From: Planctomycetota bacterium
GTDB taxonomy: Bacteria; Planctomycetota; Planctomycetia; Pirellulales; UBA1268
Direction of reading: 5' to 3'
Assembly: GCA_016872555.1 (NCBI GenBank)
Contig: VGZO01000001.1
Span: forward strand, 62,001 to 126,000
DNA: 64,000 nt
The notes beneath the pieces were generated by a model, which saw only the letters and a program-made list of their open reading frames with translations, was not told where the DNA came from and searched no databases. Below, piece by piece: positions 1-9,074 of the stretch. The position numbers and the translations under genes were made by a program. Within the stretch, counting starts at the first letter, position 1, and each line of letters starts with the position of its first letter.

Positions 1-620
<620 letters not shown>

Positions 621-684
621 CCGCGGCGCCGTGCCGCGGCGACCGTCGGGCGCCGGCGTGTTCGCGAACCGCAGGGAACGCCGC

Positions 685-1185
685 ATGGCGCCGACCGGAA
701 CGATCGTCAGCCACCGTCTCGTCCTGCCGGCCGACGCCAACCACTACGGCACGCTGTACGCCGGCAGCCTGCTGCGCTACGCCCTCGAGGCGGGCTATGC
801 GGCGGCGACGCGCGGTGCCGGCCCCGGTGCCAATCTCGTGCTTCGCCGTGTGCTGTCGGTGGAGTGCCGCCAGGGGGTGCCGGTCGGCACGCTCGTCGAG
901 GTCCGCGCCGCGGTGATCGACGTGCGCCAGTGCTACCTTGCGGTGGCCGTGGTCGGGATGCCGCTCGCCGGCCAGGCGGTGCCCTGGATGGACGGCCTGT
1001 TCGGCTTCGTCCAGGTCGACCGCGACGGGCTGCCGGTGCCGTTGCCGACGGCCGTCGAGCCGGTGCCGCCGGATCCACTCTGGCAGCCGCTGGTGGCGCG
1101 GCTCGAGCGGCTCGCCAAGGTCCGCGGCGGCACCGCCGACTGGCTCGGCGCCGGCCTCGACCGCGGCGACGGGATCAGTACTTGA
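685..1185 (+). CDS. Hotdog-fold acyl-CoA thioesterase-like protein
   Basis: A 166-residue protein with the signature of YciA/ACOT-type thioesterases: an N-H-Y-G-T-L-Y-A-G-S-L-L stretch near residue 20, which matches the N-x-x-G-T-x-x-G-G-x-L-L motif that carries the catalytic region and the start of the central helix. Such enzymes hydrolyse acyl-CoA or acyl-ACP thioesters as oligomers in the cytoplasm. I chose the ATG at 685 because CAGGGAA lies just upstream and the hotdog domain begins at once; a GTG at 631 would add 18 residues. It starts 64 bases after the oxoamine synthase and may be co-transcribed with it. Its last 11 bases overlap the end of the convergent barrel gene. The specific substrate is unknown. 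Confidence 0.75.
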   Translation: MAPTGTIVSHRLVLPADANHYGTLYAGSLLRYALEAGYAAATRGAGPGANLVLRRVLSVECRQGVPVGTLVEVRAAVIDVRQCYLAVAVVGMPLAGQAVPWMDGLFGFVQVDRDGLPVPLPTAVEPVPPDPLWQPLVARLERLAKVRGGTADWLGAGLDRGDGIST

Positions 1186-3001
1186 TCTCGACGCCGAAAT
1201 CGATGCCGTTGCTGAACACGTAGTCCTGGACCCGCGTCGGCGCCGGTCCGATCCGGCCGTAGCGCACCGGCCGGGGCTCGACGGTCGTCCGGACGTTGTC
1301 GATCGGGGCCGAGGGATCGTTGGCCCCGACGATCACCGGCGAGCCGTTGACGAGCACGGGTTCGCCGTTGCCGTCGAGGAGGATCGTACCGGGGTTGTAG
1401 TTGGGGTTGGCGATGCTCGTCAGCACCGTGTCGGTCTTGGAGAGGAACGCGGTGTTGGAACTGGCCCGGGAGATCTGGCCGAGCCACATGCCGGTGTAGC
1501 CGCAGTGGAGGAGGATCGCCTGGCTGACGCGGAACTGCGCCCCGAGCCGCCATTCACCGATCGGGGTGAACGTGAACGTGTGCTCGGCGGAGTTGGTGGC
1601 GTTCTGCTGGCCGACGCCGTAGATCTGCACGAGGATCGGATCGCCGGTGATGTTGGCCTGCGAGTTCGACAACGCCGACTGGGCGACGACGTTGGCCGAC
1701 ACGAAGGTCGTGCGGAAGTAGTCGGCGGCCAGCGAGTCGGGGAAGTTGGAGCCGCGGTAGATGTTGTTCTGCCAGTTGAAGCCGGCGGTGAACTTGAGGT
1801 CGCTGGACACGGTCCAGCGCCCCTGCGTGGCGGCCATGTTGATCGAGAACTCGGGCCCGACGATGTTGTTGCTGGTGTAGGTCTCCCAGCCGCCGTTCTG
1901 GAGGGGGGCCCCGAGGCCGCGGTTCTGGAGGTCGTTGGTCGCGATCAGCTGGTCGAGTCCGGCGCTGCCCAGCCCGCCGGTGGCGAACCCACCCTGGCCG
2001 AGACCGTTGAGACCGCCGCCCGCACCGCCGCCGTTGACACCACCGCCACCACCGAGCCCACCACCGCCACCGCCGAGCCCACCACCGCCACCGCCGAGCC
2101 CACCGCCGCCACCGCCGCCGGCGTTACCGCCACCGCCACCGCCGCCACCACCCGTCGCGCCAGCCCCCCCGAATGGGAACTGGTACTGACGGCTCCGGTA
2201 GGAGAGGTCATACCGGTCGGCGACCTGGACGAAGCGCGGTCCGAGGCCGAACTTCCACGCCGAGTTGGTGCCGGCATGGCGGACCTGCCGCTGGATCAGC
2301 GCCGCGACACCGCCGCTCTGGATCCGCGTCGAGTTGGTCTGTGTGAAGCGCTGGCTGATGAGGTGGTCCGGGGGCGGGCTGGTGGTCGTGATCGTCGACA
2401 CCGTCTGGCTGACGTTGACGTTGCCCACGCCGCCGCCGCCGTTCTGCGGCGAGTCCTGCTCGAACTCCTGCTCCGGGGTGTTGACCGCGAACTCGTTGAC
2501 GGTCGTGAAGCTCTGCGACTGCGGGCCGCTGTCGAAGTACGAGATCAGCACGCCCTGGTCGTTGTAGATCCAACCGCCCTCGAAGCGGTTGCCCCAGCTC
2601 ATCTTGGTCCGCATCCAGCTGGTGTCGAGCGACAGGTTGAGCTGGTCGGTGCCGTAGATGATCACGCCCGAGACGCTCCCCGGGGCGTTGTTGAGCTGCT
2701 GGGCGACCAGCGGGTTGAGCGGCTCGACCGGGAAGAACTGCGTGTTGCCGACCGGCACCACGCGGGGCACGGTGATGCCCCAGTAGAGCCGGTCGTAGCT
2801 GAAGAACAGCCCCTCGTCGGCCTCCGGCCAGATCTCGTATTCCTGGAGATCGGGGGGCGCGAACAACTGGAAGTCGTAAAAGTTCTGATCCGGCAGGAGC
2901 GGCAGCCAGTCACCGGCCCGCGCCGTCGCGGTCGCCGTCCAGGCGGCCCCGAGGAGGCAGAGCAGTCGCGATACGCGTGAGAGCCGCAAGTGTGTGGCCA
3001 T
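1175..3001 (-). CDS. Predicted outer-membrane beta-barrel protein with Gly-rich insert
   Basis: A 608-residue secreted protein. It starts with a Sec signal peptide (hydrophobic stretch about residues 8-27, likely cut after ARA-G). The body has many alternating aromatic/polar strands and ends in a Phe-Gly-Val-Glu-Ile-Lys-Tyr tail with a terminal aromatic residue, as outer-membrane barrels do. Between about residues 280 and 325 there is an almost pure Gly linker built from a 7-residue GGGGGGL unit. It resembles the large planctomycete barrel families such as BBP7, but I cannot name the family with certainty. The ATG at 3001 is preceded by AGGA at a good distance. The reading frame stays open upstream to 4438 only as a shadow of the TraB-family gene. 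Confidence 0.72.
   Translation of the reverse strand: MATHLRLSRVSRLLCLLGAAWTATATARAGDWLPLLPDQNFYDFQLFAPPDLQEYEIWPEADEGLFFSYDRLYWGITVPRVVPVGNTQFFPVEPLNPLVAQQLNNAPGSVSGVIIYGTDQLNLSLDTSWMRTKMSWGNRFEGGWIYNDQGVLISYFDSGPQSQSFTTVNEFAVNTPEQEFEQDSPQNGGGGVGNVNVSQTVSTITTTSPPPDHLISQRFTQTNSTRIQSGGVAALIQRQVRHAGTNSAWKFGLGPRFVQVADRYDLSYRSRQYQFPFGGAGATGGGGGGGGGNAGGGGGGGLGGGGGGLGGGGGGLGGGGGVNGGGAGGGLNGLGQGGFATGGLGSAGLDQLIATNDLQNRGLGAPLQNGGWETYTSNNIVGPEFSINMAATQGRWTVSSDLKFTAGFNWQNNIYRGSNFPDSLAADYFRTTFVSANVVAQSALSNSQANITGDPILVQIYGVGQQNATNSAEHTFTFTPIGEWRLGAQFRVSQAILLHCGYTGMWLGQISRASSNTAFLSKTDTVLTSIANPNYNPGTILLDGNGEPVLVNGSPVIVGANDPSAPIDNVRTTVEPRPVRYGRIGPAPTRVQDYVFSNGIDFGVEIKY
2038..2160 (-). repeat. 21-bp tandem repeat coding for poly-Gly linker
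   Basis: Inside the barrel gene the plus strand shows successive near-identical copies of a 21-base unit that reads caccaccgccaccgccgag plus cc. Each unit encodes Gly6-Leu in frame on the minus strand. Degenerate GCC/ACC triplets flank it. The unit is a multiple of three, so copy-number change would lengthen or shorten the linker without breaking the frame. Confidence 0.8.
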
Positions 3002-3256
3002 CGCAGTATGTCCTGGGGAGCAGGAGCGGGTCTTCCGCGTCTGCGGATTCCTCCCGAGGTATCGGTCGTGCGGGTCGACCGAGTTGACGAAAGTTGGTTG
3101 ACCCTGCCGGCGCGGCTGACCCTGCCGACCGTGCCGGTCGCAAGGCTGGCAGCATGGGCCGACCGGGGTATCCTGCATGGTGGGCCGGGCCCCTCCCGGC
3201 TCATCGAATGCAGGGTCGTCGCTGGATGGGACCGTGGAACCCGCGGGAGACGAGGC

Positions 3257-4255
3257 ATGTGTGGCGGATGCGGCAAGGTGGGGAAGAAGGCAGTGGTCGT
3301 GCTGCTGGCCGTCGCCGGGGGAGCGGGCCTGGCGGCCTTCGCCCAGCGCGGCCAGGTGACGCGCGGTGACGAGCCGGCGGCGGTGGCCGAGAAACCCCAC
3401 GGCGCCCGTGCGGCGGCGGACGAAGTCGGTTTCATCCGCCTCCTCCGCGACGAGCGCGGCGACCCGGTGTCGCTGGACACGTCGGTCGTCCATTACCGCG
3501 AGCGGCACCCCGCGGCCGGTCGTGCGCCGCTCGAGGTCGATCTCGTCGGCGCCGTGCACGTCGGCAACGGCTCCTACTACGCCCTCCTCGACCGGCTGTT
3601 CCGCGATTACGACGCGGTTCTCTACGAGCTCGTCGCCCCCGACAACGCCCGGATCCCGCAGAAGGGGCGGAAGCCTTCGGGGATGATCGGCTCGGCCCAG
3701 CACGGCCTCACCGGAGTGCTGGGGCTCGAATTCCAGCTCGAAAAAGTCGACTACACGGCCGCCAATTTCCTCCATGCCGACCTGTCGCCGAAGGAATTCG
3801 ACGCCGCCATGGAGCGGCGCGGCGAATCGTGGTGGTCGATGTTCGGCAAGATGATGCGCGAGGGGATGAAACGGGCCGAGCGCGATGCCGGCCGGGGAGG
3901 CGGCGACGTCGGCGTCGGCGAACTGTTCGGGATGCTGTTTTCGTCGGATGCCGCCCGGGCGGTCCGCCTGCGGCGGATGATGGCCGAGCAGTTCACCGAC
4001 ATGGACGTCCTCACCAGTGCCTTCGGCGGCGAGGACGGGTCGACCCTGATCACCGACCGCAATGCCGCGGCGCTCGAGGTCCTCGGCGAGCAGATCAAGG
4101 CAGGTCGGCGGCGGATCGCGATCTTCTACGGCGCGGCCCACATGGAAGACTTCGACCGCCGACTGCGTACCGATTTCGGCCTCGAACCGGTGGAGACCGA
4201 CTGGGTCGAGGCTTGGGACCTGAGGATGCCGGCTGCGAAACGGGCCGGCCGCTGA
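3257..4255 (+). CDS. TraB/GumN family protein, secreted or membrane-anchored
   Basis: A 332-residue protein with a lysine-containing N-terminus and a hydrophobic stretch (about residues 9-28) that should act as a signal peptide or anchor. Family features seen are the early G-A-V-H-V-G-N-G-S-Y-Y motif followed by Y-D-A-V-L-Y-E-L-V, and a late RN...R-I-A-I-F-Y-G-A-A-H-M block, which contain the conserved GxxH, Glu and Arg residues of TraB-like proteins, thought to be metal-dependent peptidase-like enzymes. The substrate is unknown. The ATG at 3257 follows GGGAGACGAGGC, a good ribosome site; an ORF open from 2990 has no such support. It is divergent from the barrel gene, with 255 bases between the two starts. 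Confidence 0.75.
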   Translation: MCGGCGKVGKKAVVVLLAVAGGAGLAAFAQRGQVTRGDEPAAVAEKPHGARAAADEVGFIRLLRDERGDPVSLDTSVVHYRERHPAAGRAPLEVDLVGAVHVGNGSYYALLDRLFRDYDAVLYELVAPDNARIPQKGRKPSGMIGSAQHGLTGVLGLEFQLEKVDYTAANFLHADLSPKEFDAAMERRGESWWSMFGKMMREGMKRAERDAGRGGGDVGVGELFGMLFSSDAARAVRLRRMMAEQFTDMDVLTSAFGGEDGSTLITDRNAAALEVLGEQIKAGRRRIAIFYGAAHMEDFDRRLRTDFGLEPVETDWVEAWDLRMPAAKRAGR

Positions 4256-4299
4256 CCGGCAGAGGGCGCGGGCCTGGACTCCGCCCGCGGCGCCGGCCG

Positions 4300-5178
4300 T
4301 CAGTTGACCGCGGCGGCGGTGGGGCGCGGTGCACGGATCCGCGCCGGCCGCGCCACGACCCGCTGCCCGGCGGCCTCGAGCGACCAGGCGTCGGCGACGC
4401 GCCGGACGCGGCCGAGGACGCCGTCGTAGCCGAGGCATTCGACGGTTTCACCGACGGGGTCGAACTCGAGATCGCCCTCGTAGCCCGCGGCGACCAGGGC
4501 GCCGACGACGTCCGCCAGTGGCAGTGCTCCCAGGCCGGGGGGCAGGCGTTCCCCGGCCGCGCACGGCGTGCCGGTGCCATCGGCGACCTGAACCACGGCC
4601 AGGGCCGCGGCGAGATGCGGTAGCGCGGCCCGAAACGCCGGGTCGGCCGCGAATTGCCAGCAGTCGAGTGCCAGGCCGACGGCCGGGTGATCGCATTCCT
4701 CGACGAGCGCCGCGGTTTCCGCCCACCCGCCGAGGAGCCCGCACCCGGGGGCGACGGCGGGATGGAACGGCTTGAGGGCCAACGTCACCCCCTTCGCTCC
4801 CGCCAGCGGGGCGAGGGCGTGGAGGGCTTCGCGCACCAGGCGCCGGGCATGGCCTACCGTGTGGCCCCCCCGGCAGCCAGTGTGGATCACCAGGGTGGGG
4901 CATCCGAGGAAGGCGGCCTCGGCGATCGCCTCCCGGGCGTCGGCGAGGCTCTCGCGGAACGACCGGCCGTCGCCGCCGGTGAACCCTCCGGCCGACTGCA
5001 GGCTCGACACCCGGATCCCGGACCGCCGCAGCAACGAGCGGACCTCGTCGGTGCCGAGATCGGAGACCTTGGTCCGCCACAGTCCGATGCAATCGAACCC
5101 GTGCCGGACGAGATGCTCGATCTCGCGGCACAGCTCCCAGCGGAGCGTCGTGATCTCACTGATCGAGGCGTGCAGCAT
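4300..5178 (-). CDS. Xylose isomerase-like TIM-barrel protein (sugar phosphate isomerase/epimerase family)
   Basis: A 292-residue AP_endonuc_2/xylose isomerase-like TIM barrel. The run MLHASISEITTLRWEL, then E-I-E-H-L-V-R-H-G-F-D-C-I-G-L-W, is the usual first strand and helix; later T-L-V-I-H-T-G, G-L-A-L-D-C-W and Y-E-G-D-L-E-F-D-P carry the His/Glu/Asp positions used for metal and substrate binding. Members isomerise or epimerise sugars, inositols or hydroxypyruvate, and the substrate cannot be read from sequence. I chose ATG 5178 because the barrel begins there; a GTG at 5247 is in frame and would add 23 residues. Residues lining the active site look partly divergent, for example LALKPFHP where E is often seen. 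Confidence 0.72.
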   Translation of the reverse strand: MLHASISEITTLRWELCREIEHLVRHGFDCIGLWRTKVSDLGTDEVRSLLRRSGIRVSSLQSAGGFTGGDGRSFRESLADAREAIAEAAFLGCPTLVIHTGCRGGHTVGHARRLVREALHALAPLAGAKGVTLALKPFHPAVAPGCGLLGGWAETAALVEECDHPAVGLALDCWQFAADPAFRAALPHLAAALAVVQVADGTGTPCAAGERLPPGLGALPLADVVGALVAAGYEGDLEFDPVGETVECLGYDGVLGRVRRVADAWSLEAAGQRVVARPARIRAPRPTAAAVN

Positions 5179-5425
5179 GGAACCGTCACCCACTCCACGA
5201 ACCGGTCGGGACGTCGCGCCGTCGCGCCCTTCCGAACCCCTCGGCACCGGACTGGGCGAAGTATGGGACGCCCCCGCGAGGGCTGTCCAGAGAACTTCAC
5301 GACCCGCCGAAACGCGGCCGCGGCGCTCGTCGGGAGACCGCGCGACGGCGCTGGTCGGCGCGGTCCTTCGACCTCTTGACAGCCGCGCCGCGGAGGCGCT
5401 TCGACGGACGGCTGCGGTGCCCGAC

Positions 5426-6838
5426 TCACCCCGCCAAATCGACGCACACCAGCCGGCCGCGGCCGCGCACCAGGAGCAGCCCGCGCGCGATCACCGGTGC
5501 CGCCCAGCAGGGAGGGACGAGCAGCTCGCGCCCCTTGTCGAGCAGCCGGGTTCGTGAGACCTCCGCGAAGCGCTCGGGCGTCGCGCGCACGAGGAGCAGG
5601 TCGCCGTACTCGCCGAGGACGACGAGGTGGCCGTCGACGAGCGCCGCGCTGGCCCGGCCGAGCCCCGGCTCGGCCCACGCGATCCGCCCCGTCCGCCAGT
5701 CGGCGCAGACGAACTGGGCGTCGCCGGCATTGCGGCCGCTCGACCCGTAGACGTGCCCGTCGTGGACCACCGGTGTCGCCCAGTGGGCCCGCAGCGCCCG
5801 GGCGGGGCGGCTGGCGGGTGGATCCTCGCGGACCACCGCGAGCCCGTCGCCCGCCGCGTCGAGGAGCACGCTCCCCGGGCCGTAGGTCTCGGACAGGAGG
5901 ATCTCGCTGCCGACGACGACCGGGTTGGCGGCGTTGACACTGAACAGCTCGTCGGCGCGGAACGGGTGACTGGCCAGCACGGTGCCCGCCGCGGGATCGA
6001 CGAGCAGCAGGCGGTCGCGCATCCAGGCGACGATCCGCGGTCGGCCGGCGATCGTCGTCGCCAGGGGCGAGCTGTAGCTGGCCAGTTCGGCGCCGGCCCG
6101 CCACCGCTCCGCCCCGGTCGCGAGGTCGAACGCCACCAGGCCGCTGTCGAGCGGGCGCACCGTGTCGAGACGGTCCGGGGCCACGGGGCGCGATCCCGGT
6201 GGGCTGCCGCCGACCGGCACGACGACGAGGCGCTCGGCGCCCTCGAGGAGCGGCAGCGGCGCGGCGCCGACGCCGAAAAAGTTGCGGATCACGTGGTACC
6301 GCGCCGTCGTGTCGACCTCCCAGCGCGGGGCGCCGTCGTCGAGGGCGCGGCACACGAGCCGACCTTCGGGGTCGTAGCTCACCACCGCGTCGTCGGCGAT
6401 CACCGGTGCCGTCCGCGGCCCGCCGTCGTATCCGAACATGTCGACGTAGGCGGACGGGGCGAGCTGCTGCCAGAGGACGCGCCCCGTTTCGGCGTCGAGC
6501 GCGCGGAGTCGGGTCTCGGGGCCGACGCGGTCGAAGATCACCACGCGCCCCCGGGCGACCGCCGGTGGGCCGTAGCCCTCCCCGAGCTCGACGTGCCACG
6601 CTACCTTCGGCCCGGCGGCGGGCCACGGCGTCGGCAGTGGGGCAAAACTGCTCCGCCCGTTGCCCGAAAGCCCGAGGAACACGGGCCAGTCCTCGCCGGT
6701 GCGGGGGGAGAGATCGGCCGGAACCGCACCGTCGGCCCGGAGCATTCCCGCCAGCCCGGCGCCCCCCATGGCAGCGAGCAGGGCGCGGCGCGGTTGGACG
6801 GGGGAACGCGTGCGATCGCGGGAGCGTCGTCCGGACAT
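5426..6838 (-). CDS. PQQ-like beta-propeller repeat protein, probable Tat export
   Basis: A 470-residue exported propeller. The N-terminus has a twin-arginine stretch (QPRRALLAAMGGAGLAG) followed by a cleavage-like site. The body repeats blade motifs such as L-R-A-L-D-A-E-T-G-R-V-L-W, V-A-F-D-L-A-T-G-A-E-R-W and V-C-A-D-W-R-T-G-R-I-A-W, typical of PQQ_2-type domains. Planctomycetes encode many of these; some bind PQQ, most have no shown enzyme activity. No dehydrogenase active-site residues or haem motifs are visible. The start at 6838 is fixed by AGGAG ten bases upstream. It is divergent from the ArfB-like gene, and the spacer holds the two-hairpin repeat. Confidence 0.8.
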   Translation of the reverse strand: MSGRRSRDRTRSPVQPRRALLAAMGGAGLAGMLRADGAVPADLSPRTGEDWPVFLGLSGNGRSSFAPLPTPWPAAGPKVAWHVELGEGYGPPAVARGRVVIFDRVGPETRLRALDAETGRVLWQQLAPSAYVDMFGYDGGPRTAPVIADDAVVSYDPEGRLVCRALDDGAPRWEVDTTARYHVIRNFFGVGAAPLPLLEGAERLVVVPVGGSPPGSRPVAPDRLDTVRPLDSGLVAFDLATGAERWRAGAELASYSSPLATTIAGRPRIVAWMRDRLLLVDPAAGTVLASHPFRADELFSVNAANPVVVGSEILLSETYGPGSVLLDAAGDGLAVVREDPPASRPARALRAHWATPVVHDGHVYGSSGRNAGDAQFVCADWRTGRIAWAEPGLGRASAALVDGHLVVLGEYGDLLLVRATPERFAEVSRTRLLDKGRELLVPPCWAAPVIARGLLLVRGRGRLVCVDLAG

Positions 6839-6884
6839 CGGTGTGGTCTCCTCGGCCGTTCTCCACCGCGGCTGCCGCCGGTCC

Positions 6885-6952
6885 GGGAAACCCGCGGCGT
6901 TTCCCGCGGTCGCCCGAGTGGACACAGGCCATGGACGGCTTTGTCCACGGAC
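6885..6952 (+). repeat. Two-hairpin intergenic repeat, copy 1
   Basis: About 68 bases match a second stretch at 40850-40917 with five mismatches, same orientation. Both contain two inverted repeats. The first arm pair is GGGAAAC (6885-6891) with GTTTCCC (6899-6905). The second is GTGGACACAG (6918-6927) with CTTTGTCCAC (6939-6948), with one mismatch in this copy. It lies between two divergent starts, just ahead of the ArfB-like gene. Confidence 0.85.
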
Positions 6953-6968
6953 GGATAAGGTACAGCCG

Positions 6969-7403
6969 ATGGCACTTCCCAAGGAGATCCCCGTTGCCGG
7001 TGGCCGCGTGGTGATCCCCGCCGCGGCGCTCGACTGGCAATTCGTGCGCTCCAGCGGCCCCGGCGGCCAGCACGTCAACAAGACCGCCACCAAGGCCGTG
7101 CTCCGCTTCGCGCCGGAACGGTGCCCCGGCCTCGACGCCGCGGCCCGGCAGCGGCTCGCGGCGCGGGCCGCGGGGCGCCTGGCGGCCGACGGGGCGGTGT
7201 TGATCACCAGCCAGGTCCACCGCGAGCGGGCGCGGAACGTCGCCGACTGCGTCGCCAAACTGTCCGCGCTGGTGGCCGCGGCGCTGGTCGTGCCGCGCCG
7301 CCGCCGTCCGACGCGCGTGCCGCGGTCGGCGGTCGCCGACCGTCTCGACGACAAGCGGCGGACCGCCCGGAAAAAGTCGCTGCGGCGTGGCGCCGACGGA
7401 TGA
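6969..7403 (+). CDS. arfB: ArfB/YaeJ-like peptidyl-tRNA hydrolase (class I release-factor fold)
   Basis: A 144-residue protein with the release-factor catalytic loop G-P-G-G-Q-H-V-N-K-T near residue 30 and a basic C-terminal tail (R/K-rich, about residues 108-143). That is the layout of ArfB, which hydrolyses peptidyl-tRNA on ribosomes stalled without a stop codon; the basic tail enters the empty mRNA channel. The length and the lack of a codon-recognition domain exclude RF1/RF2. A free-standing RF-like rescue factor of another subtype is the alternative. The two-hairpin repeat lies just upstream. The stop TGA overlaps an ATG in the frame of the next gene, but I place that gene's start further down. 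Confidence 0.8.
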   Translation: MALPKEIPVAGGRVVIPAAALDWQFVRSSGPGGQHVNKTATKAVLRFAPERCPGLDAAARQRLAARAAGRLAADGAVLITSQVHRERARNVADCVAKLSALVAAALVVPRRRRPTRVPRSAVADRLDDKRRTARKKSLRRGADG

Positions 7404-7436
7404 CGCCGCCCGCCGCCGAGGGGCCCAGGGCGTTGC

Positions 7437-7442
7437 TATACT
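7437..7442 (+). promoter_or_regulatory. Probable -10 element TATACT
   Basis: TATACT stands out in GC-rich sequence between the ArfB-like gene and the UVR-motif gene, 65 bases before the chosen start. No convincing -35 box is seen. It supports a separate transcript starting after the ArfB gene. Confidence 0.35.
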
Positions 7443-7507
7443 CAGTCGTGAAGGATTCGCACCCCGTGCCGCCGCCCGCGCCGGGGTCCCTCGACGACGA
7501 GACGCCA

Positions 7508-8326
7508 ATGCCCTCCCCCCGCGACATCGACAGCGTTCTCAAGGGCTGGGCTTTCAATCCCGGCGAGGTCAGCGCCCGCCTCGTAAAGACGCGTGCCGGC
7601 CGGGAAGTCTTGCAGATGCGGGTCGACATGGGCCTGCTGCAGATGGAGACCGAGCGCCGCCCCGACGGGATGTTTCCGCACGGCGCCGAGACGTACTACG
7701 ACTACCTCGTCGGCGAGGCGATCCGCGCCGGTGACACGTTCCGCCTCAGCCGCGAGCAGTGCGCGGAGGCGGACCGCGAGTTCGTCCAGTACTACCACCG
7801 CCGGATCTGCTGGCTGTCGCTCCGCGAATACCGCCGCGCCGCCCGGGATGCCGACCACAGCCTCGCCTTCATGGACTTCGTCCGGCAGCATTCCCCCGAC
7901 GACGAATGGACGCTGTCGCACGAGCAGTACCGGCCGTTCGTGCTCTTCCACCGGGTCCAGGCCGGGGCGCTGGCGGCCCTCGAGGAGAAGCGGCCGGCGA
8001 TCGCGATCAGCGAGATCAACGCCGGGCTCGACCGGTTCCGCGACCTGTTCGCCCGCTACGACGCCGCCGACCGTTATTCGGAGGACGAGCTGGTCCGTCG
8101 CCTCGAACAGATGCGTGAGAGCGTCCGCGAGCGCTACGACGTCGGCCGGACGCTCGACGAGCAGCTCACCGACGCCGTCCGCGCCGAGGACTACGAGCGG
8201 GCCGCGCAGCTCCGCGACGCCCTCCGCGAGGTCCGCGAGACCTCCAGCGTCGACGCCCCCCGGGGCGACCGTCGCGACGAAGCGGATCTCGACCCGGACT
8301 TCGGTGCCGACGGCATCCCGTTTTGA
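7508..8326 (+). CDS. UvrB/UvrC (UVR) motif-containing protein
   Basis: A 272-residue soluble protein. Near its C-terminus (about residues 218-247) is a clear UVR motif, L-T-D-A-V-R-A-E-D-Y-E-R-A-A-Q-L-R-D-A-L, the helix pair that mediates UvrB-UvrC contact and occurs in ClpC/McsA-type proteins. The rest (about 1-200) is not a domain I recognise, though it holds many aromatic and charged residues and no signal peptide. It may be an adaptor rather than a repair nuclease; no nuclease or helicase motif is present. I chose ATG 7508 because the conserved-looking R-D-I-D-S-V-L-K-G-W start follows at once and a -10-like box lies at 7437; an in-frame ATG at 7400 overlaps the previous stop. Confidence 0.7.
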   Translation: MPSPRDIDSVLKGWAFNPGEVSARLVKTRAGREVLQMRVDMGLLQMETERRPDGMFPHGAETYYDYLVGEAIRAGDTFRLSREQCAEADREFVQYYHRRICWLSLREYRRAARDADHSLAFMDFVRQHSPDDEWTLSHEQYRPFVLFHRVQAGALAALEEKRPAIAISEINAGLDRFRDLFARYDAADRYSEDELVRRLEQMRESVRERYDVGRTLDEQLTDAVRAEDYERAAQLRDALREVRETSSVDAPRGDRRDEADLDPDFGADGIPF

Positions 8327-8595
8327 CGGCCAGGCCCCCGTGCCCCGGCGACGACGGCATTGCAATTCTTGCAAACCGCTCGACGCCCCACGGTCTCCGC
8401 AGCCGTCACTCCCTTCCCTGCCCCCGCCGTCGCCCGTGAAGCTGGGCTGACGGCGCGGGGAGCACGCACCGTTTCGCGACGCCTTCGGCATTCCGGCGGC
8501 GAATCTTCATCCGGCATCGAACGTGCATGAAGTTCAGGGGCCGACGCGGAGCGACTGCCGCGTGGCCCCGAACCGTCGGAAGCAGGAGTCCCACG

Positions 8596-8931
8596 ATGCC
8601 CGTGCTGTCCCCCGCCCGACCCGCGCGCCCTGCATCGCCGTTCATCACCGGCACGCTCACCGTCGGCGACGCGCCGGCCGCGGTCCGTTGCCTGCCGATC
8701 CGGTCGATCGCGGTCGTGCTCGAGCCGGAGCTCGCCTCCGCCGAGGGCGCCGACGACGTCAGCCGTGCCTGGATGGCCCTGGTGGCCGAGCCCGGTCTGG
8801 AGAGCGTCGTCGCTCCCGATGACGACGACCTCGAGGCGGTGGCGGAATCGCTGATGGCCCTGCCGCCGCGCCTCCGGCGCCGTCAGCGGGCGCTGCCCAC
8901 GCGGGCGCTGGTTTACGGCGCCGGCGGCTGA
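8596..8931 (+). CDS. Small hypothetical protein
   Basis: A 111-residue protein I do not recognise. The support for it is a textbook ribosome site (AGGAG, seven bases before ATG 8596). It is slightly acidic in the middle (run of Asp near residue 78) and basic near the C-terminus (L-R-R-R-Q-R). There is no signal peptide or membrane segment. It sits alone between the UVR-motif gene and the M24 peptidase, both on the same strand. The frame stays open upstream to 8527, but that ATG lacks a ribosome site. Confidence 0.5.
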   Translation: MPVLSPARPARPASPFITGTLTVGDAPAAVRCLPIRSIAVVLEPELASAEGADDVSRAWMALVAEPGLESVVAPDDDDLEAVAESLMALPPRLRRRQRALPTRALVYGAGG

Positions 8932-9074
8932 GCCGCGGCCGGGCGGGAGCCACCGCCGCGCCACCGCGTGGCCTGCCGGCCGGCTACACTCTCACCGCCC
9001 CCTCCGGCCGACCGCGCCGGCACCGGGGGACGGAGCCGGGGGACGGTCGCTGCCGCCCGGCGGAGTCTCGCCCG

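Noticed and set aside
3002-4438. Minus-strand continuation of the barrel ORF to 4438
   Set aside because: It is the shadow of the TraB-family gene on the plus strand; the real start with signal peptide and ribosome site is at 3001.
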